From Panaeolus papilionaceus (lineage: Eukaryota; Basidiomycota; Agaricomycetes; Agaricales), in NCBI GenBank assembly GCA_015501605.1, contig JADNRZ010000006.1:2480001-2544000 (forward strand): a DNA stretch of 64,000 bases, given 5' to 3'. Below the pieces are notes generated by a model, which worked only from the letters and a program-made list of their open reading frames with translations, did no database searches and was not told the origin of the DNA. The first letter of the stretch is position 1. Every line of letters starts with the position of its first letter. Shown in pieces: positions 59,476-64,000 of the stretch. The position numbers were made by a program, and so were the translations under genes.

Positions 59476-60134
59476 ATCCACCTGAATATTGAGTGACCAG
59501 GCATACAGCTGATCTCGATCTATGGTTGCTTCTACTTCATTGCCTTTGGTGCTGATATCAATGGGCAGTTCAAATATAGGCTCTGGATTCAAATATTGCA
59601 ATTACAACCAATTTTATATTTACAAGATAATACTACGATATCTCTTCTGCTATAACATAAGAGAGTGACAATATAACTAACTAGTACGAGGAGGTTAAAT
59701 CCATCAGGTGACAGGTGTTCGTGCCCTTGCTCACCTACCTGCATCAAAACTTCAAGGCCACTTTGCTTAGATGCGAGGGAGTATTACATGCTGGCGACGC
59801 TGCATGCGAGGAGGGAAGAGATAAAGAAGTGTCAATAGGAGAATGAAGAGATTGTATCCCTAGTATGTTAGAGTCTGAGTCAAAGATAACCCACTTACCG
59901 TGGACTCAAAGGGAGACTGAGAGATGAAGGTTAGCGAACTTAGGCGAAAAAGTGCTGAGGAACCCAATGCCTTGATTAACGTCGCTTTATATGTCCTTGA
60001 TATTCGCTGGACTGACGCAATGCTCGGGAAGAAAATGGAGCAGTGGAGCCAGCGTTGGGGCCCAGTGGGGCCCCCGAAGTTGGGTTTTCGGTCTCTCAGC
60101 AAACATGTTCTAACGGGACATTGAAGATTTTACT

Positions 60135-60590
60135 TCTCATCAGCGACTGCAAGGCCATATATGCAAATAACGATTTTCCGACGTATGGTGATCTACACAT
60201 AATATACACAATTATTCCTCAAAATTTGACCTTGACCATGCAAAAACAAGATGCATGCATGGTTTTCTGTATTTTGCACATCACAGCCATATGGTATTAC
60301 ACCAAATGAGACGGAGTATTTGTGATGGGTAGTGTTGATATGACTGGTTGGTTATACCAACAGTAAATGTTATATCATGAGTTTCAGCTTCCTATTGAGA
60401 TGTATTCAGGGCTGATAGGTATTCTAGGCCGAATTGATAATGGTGTATCTCCCAGTTAGGCTCTAACGCTCACGTACACACACTAATACACCACTTATCT
60501 GTGAGTTCAAGTAGGCTGATCCTCACCTATAAACCCGTCAGCGACCGCAAGGGTATATATGCAGATCGTGATTTTTCCGACATGTACTTC
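60135..60590 (+). repeat. diverged direct repeat of about 50 bp
   Basis: GTCAGCGACCGCAAGGGTAT at about 60538 and CATCAGCGACTGCAAGGCCA at about 60134 begin blocks that both continue with ATATATGCA, GATTTTCCGAC or GATTTTTCCGAC, and ATG-containing sequence. The second block lies directly beside the large inverted repeat. Confidence 0.55.
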
Positions 60591-60617
60591 GGCCTAGCGA
60601 GGCATCGGCGACGCCAT

Positions 60618-61923
60618 CATCAGCAAACTGTCCATTCACATTTGAGGTTTCGTGCGTTTTTTAGGATTTTTTGGTTTTTAAAAACCTCTAAACTCAGAAA
60701 ACCATTTAAACTCTTAAAACCTACCACATAAATCAATAGCAGGTAATTTTAGCGATTTTGTATTGAATATGACTACTTTAGCGACTAGATTTTAATTATA
60801 CTGCCCATTTTGCCTGTAATTTAGATTTATTTTGTAGATATTTTTTATGAGTTTTCCGAGTTTTCTAGAGATTTTAGGGGTTTTGACTTAGATTAAAATA
60901 TTTAGGCTAGAGATGGTTTTTAGAAAAACATACATGGGTTTTTAGGTTTCGGGTTTTTACGGTTTTTTCTATTTCTAAGCGGTTTTCAGTATTTTAAAAA
61001 CCGAAAAATGTGAATGGACGAGTTCCTGATGCTCATGGGACCAGCTGCTGGTGAGCTCAATGCCATAAATCAATGGGTAATTCAGCGGGTTGTAAGCCTG
61101 ATTAGGACGAGTAGGGCCATAATCGGGGGTGGTACGATTGATCAATCACTGTGGAATATTTTCAGGGTTTCTCAGTCTAAGCAGGAGTGCAACCGAGGGT
61201 GATCAGGTCCATCAAGGGCCTTGTCAGCCCAAATCCTGATAAGGTATCTGGCGGGTTTCCGAGATTAATTGGGAGGCTTTGCATCGCGTCGCGTGGTGCG
61301 TATTCTTTCTTCGTCTTCCTGGCTTCACAACCTGACCTTGTCTGTTTTAATTGTGGTGTCGTCAATTGATTGCATCCCTTAACGCGTCGCTCTTTTCATG
61401 CTCGTCACTGTTCCCCTCAACAATTGGACCACAACTTTTCATCTTGTACCTAATATCCCCCGCTTTTTGTTCATCGCGCTGTATACCACTTCTTTCCTTT
61501 CCGCTTTTCCATCAGGAACTCGTCCATTCACATTTTTCGGTTTTTAAAATACTGAAAACCGCTTAGAAATAGAAAAAACCGTAAAAACCCGAAACCTAAA
61601 AACCCATGTATGTTTTTCTAAAAACCATCTCTAGCCTAAATATTTTAATCTAAGTCAAAACCCCTAAAATCTCTAGAAAACTCGGAAAACTCATAAAAAA
61701 TATCTACAAAATAAATCTAAATTACAGGCAAAATGGGCAGTATAATTAAAATCTAGTCGCTAAAGTAGTCATATTCAATACAAAATCGCTAAAATTACCT
61801 GCTATTGATTTATGTGGTAGGTTTTAAGAGTTTAAATGGTTTTCTGAGTTTAGAGGTTTTTAAAAACCAAAAAATCCTAAAAAACGCACGAAACCTCAAA
61901 TGTGAATGGACAGTTTGCTGATG
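60618..61923. repeat. 414-bp inverted repeat, arms identical
   Basis: 60618-61031 is the reverse complement of 61510-61923. Both arms are 414 bp and no mismatch was seen when read through. The spacer is 478 bp. Each arm is itself bounded by inverted ends: CATCAG, six to seven variable bases, then GTCCATTCACATTT, mirrored at the other end. Each arm can therefore be one complete MITE-like element, or both can be the long TIRs of one 1.3-kb foldback element. The arms are very AT-rich with many AAAACC/GGTTTT words. No target duplication was recognised. Confidence 0.88.
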
Positions 61924-64000
61924 TCCTCGTCTCGCCCTCAGAAAGATACTCTAACGCATTATAGAAACGAAGCCTTTGAAGTCTCGGAAGCAGTGGGATG
62001 CCATTTCAACACCGACGCTTCATCAAGCACCGTGTGTGTGGAAACAGCAGGCGAGCTCGTACTTTGTACTTCTCAAAAACGCGAAGGACCTTTTGGGCAA
62101 AATGAAGAAGAAGAGGTGAATTCAAACCTCGGGTTACGGAGAAGGATGGTGAGGGTGAGCTGCCGAAAACGTGAGGAAATATTGAGTGGGGGCATGATAC
62201 GCCGGGTTGGTTTGCGTGGTCCGTCGGGCTAGTGGGTCGTCTGTCGGGTTGAGAGGATCCCTGTGCATAGCTTCACTTCGGTACCTCATCGTACATTGTA
62301 TTGGTTATCGATACACTGTTACAATCAAAACTTCGGTCTATGCCCTGAGTGATAATGGACAACCGTTCATCTGATCAACCAGAGGGATAAAAGGACGAGG
62401 GTACAACATTATAGAAACCGAACATAAATTGCACTGAGTGAAAGAAACACCCAAATCTCCAGCGTACAAGGAGTGAAACGGTGAATTGATTCAATGATGA
62501 TGGGACCGGAGGGCGCCGCCCGAGGAAGACAGGGAGTCGAGGATTAGATGAACGATGGGATATGCAGCGCTGAGGGTGTAGTGAGGAGCGTACGCAAAAT
62601 CTCTAGCAAAACGACGTCAAATAGGACGCATACATCTAGGCTGAAGGTGATGATAGAAGTGTGAAAACATCGATCCCAGTACTAATGCGACGGCGATGTG
62701 TACTGTATGTGTGAGGGTCGTCGCAGTGTAGCAATATCTACATTAGAAGGGGACGGCAGAGAACTTGAAGAGAGTCGCTACAGGATATGGCGCAGAAAAT
62801 GAGCATGAAGGGAAGCTGAACGAGGAGTACCGATGACACATGCAGATGATGGGCAAGGGTGATTGCAGTGAACGCGTGAAGAAGAGCTGTGAGGGAGGTG
62901 AGTGAGGTGCGAGTAAAGCAGAGGGTAGTCGCGCTTGAGAGTCATTATGGGAGGTGGAAACGGTAGATGTGTGACATAGATACACTTTAATGGAGTGCAC
63001 AACAGATTGGTCCGAAAGTAACGAGGAGTGTGGTCTTGGCGTGAAGGAGAGCGCAAAGTCGGTCATACTCAGTCTAGGTTCAAGAAATGAGATATTAGAT
63101 GCAAGCAATGACTGCAGAGAAGAAAGCGAGAGAAGAGATGAGTCAGGGTGGTTGTCCGGCCGCGCGAGGGATTCGAATTGGTTGTTGGTCCAAGCGTCGA
63201 GAGCGGCGGAGGTGAATAATGGTGTAAAGCAGAGCACAAAGCAAACTGGTTGGAGGGAATGGTGTCAGTGGGAATGGAACGTGAAAGTGTCGATGACCTC
63301 ATGGTCGTGATGAAGAGGAATATGAGACGGTTGGCAATGCTGTCGTTGGCCCGTGGGTGTATAAAATCTTGGAATCCTCACAACGAAACTCATGACTTGA
63401 AGATAAGAGGGAGAAATAAGAGCGATGGATGTATTGATTATAGAAAAAACATTTTCTACACCTGATAAGGAGACGCATAAGTCAGTGGATGCGATCGTTC
63501 ATGATAGAACAGCCAAACTCACCAGGTAATGTAAGAAATTCATGAGCACTACTCCCCAATCTCGAAGCTATCAGAGACTCAACGGTTGGTTCGCCTGCAA
63601 AGGCGTCCAGCGGATGAGGGACGGGACCAAGAACAGAGCGAGAGGTTGGATGGGGCGGTGATGATGGGGGAAAAGGAAGAAAGAATTGACGTGTCGGTGC
63701 ACAATTCTGTGTGAACCGGACCTCGTGTACGAATCTTATCTTATCTGGGTAACACCAAATGGGTTCATCCTCGTCGAAATTTAATGATGAATCCACCAAA
63801 CCTGGGACGATAGGGAACAGAATTACCAGTGCATCATTTTAGGAGAAGAGGTTTGGAAGTATAAACACCAAAATAAGGATCTTTGTGTGATAAGATATGG
63901 ATAATCAGGGAAGCGAGATAATGCGGGCACCTGCCTGACGTCCGACATGCATGCAACTGCCAATCACACCTTGCGTCCTACGCTCATCGTCTCATCCAGT
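61924..64000. other. right end, no recognised gene
   Basis: Short frames dominate. The minus-strand stretch 63482-63799 has a 105-codon frame with Pro-rich and acidic segments that ends near a GTGAGT donor-like site, and 62743-63237 has another. They could be exons of one unrecognised minus-strand gene, but no domain supports it. Confidence 0.35.

Larger units (their letters stand above)
57328..60617. other. interval without a recognised gene
   Basis: Short, overlapping frames only. Plus-strand frames at 58680-59244 are Pro/His/Ser-rich and occur in three phases at once, which argues for composition rather than coding. Two pairs of local direct repeats lie at the right end and are listed separately. 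Confidence 0.4.

Overview
The window looks like nuclear DNA of a filamentous basidiomycete, most likely an Agaricomycete. The reasons are multi-exon genes with introns of about 45-80 nt (GT-AG, one clear GC-AG), fungal families such as Zn2Cys6/MHR regulators, DUF202 and berberine-bridge-like (BBE) oxidases, and mushroom-type transposon cargo (an rve-type integrase, Spt5/KOW and BTB-like proteins). Exon joins were worked out by hand. For most multi-exon genes the exon lengths sum to a clean open frame.

Region by region. 1-8640 is a diverged direct segmental duplication (about 1-4150 and 5243-8640). Each copy carries one small secreted protein gene with the same TATA box and 5'UTR intron. Copy A is interrupted by a 1.65 kb terminal-inverted-repeat (TIR) element, and copy B preserves the empty site. 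8655-9100 is a 21-bp tandem array with an inverted partial copy. 9369-10758 is a P-loop GTPase. 11572-12300 is a DUF202 membrane protein on the minus strand. 12.8-20.5 kb is gene-poor and holds a tRNA-derived SINE-like relic. 20590-24268 is a 963-residue Zn2Cys6 transcription factor. 25306-26242 is an S33 aminopeptidase-like hydrolase and 26519-27230 a secreted Cys-rich, probably GPI-anchored protein.

27241-38429 is the centrepiece: an 11,189-bp DNA transposon with 260-bp TIRs (subterminal AGCGCT iterons) and a 7-bp target duplication. It encodes five intact multi-exon genes: an unknown basic/Ser-rich protein, a DDE integrase with an acidic tail, two BTB-like proteins and an 810-residue Spt5-like protein with an extreme acidic N-terminus, an NGN-like segment and several KOW-like motifs. 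It sits a few bases upstream of the start codon of the Cys-rich gene and has moved that gene's promoter 11 kb away.

39409-41367 is a secreted FAD-linked (BBE-type) oxidase, followed by a nonsense-mutated relic of a second one. 42.7-43.6 kb is an inverted diverged copy of a repeat seen at 4.3-5.1 kb. 46.8-52.1 kb holds two GTPase pseudogenes and one intact paralogue. 52736-53842 is an unrecognised protein. 55317-57327 is a 3-ketoacyl-CoA thiolase. The right end is gene-poor but contains a 414-bp inverted repeat identical between its arms.

The ordinary chromosomal genes (regulator, hydrolase, oxidase, thiolase, DUF202) do not form an obvious cluster. The genes inside the 11-kb element are arranged as a unit: two divergent or convergent pairs plus a fifth gene, all inside the TIRs. 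They look like a self-contained mobile system combining an integrase with transcription-elongation-like and adaptor-like proteins.
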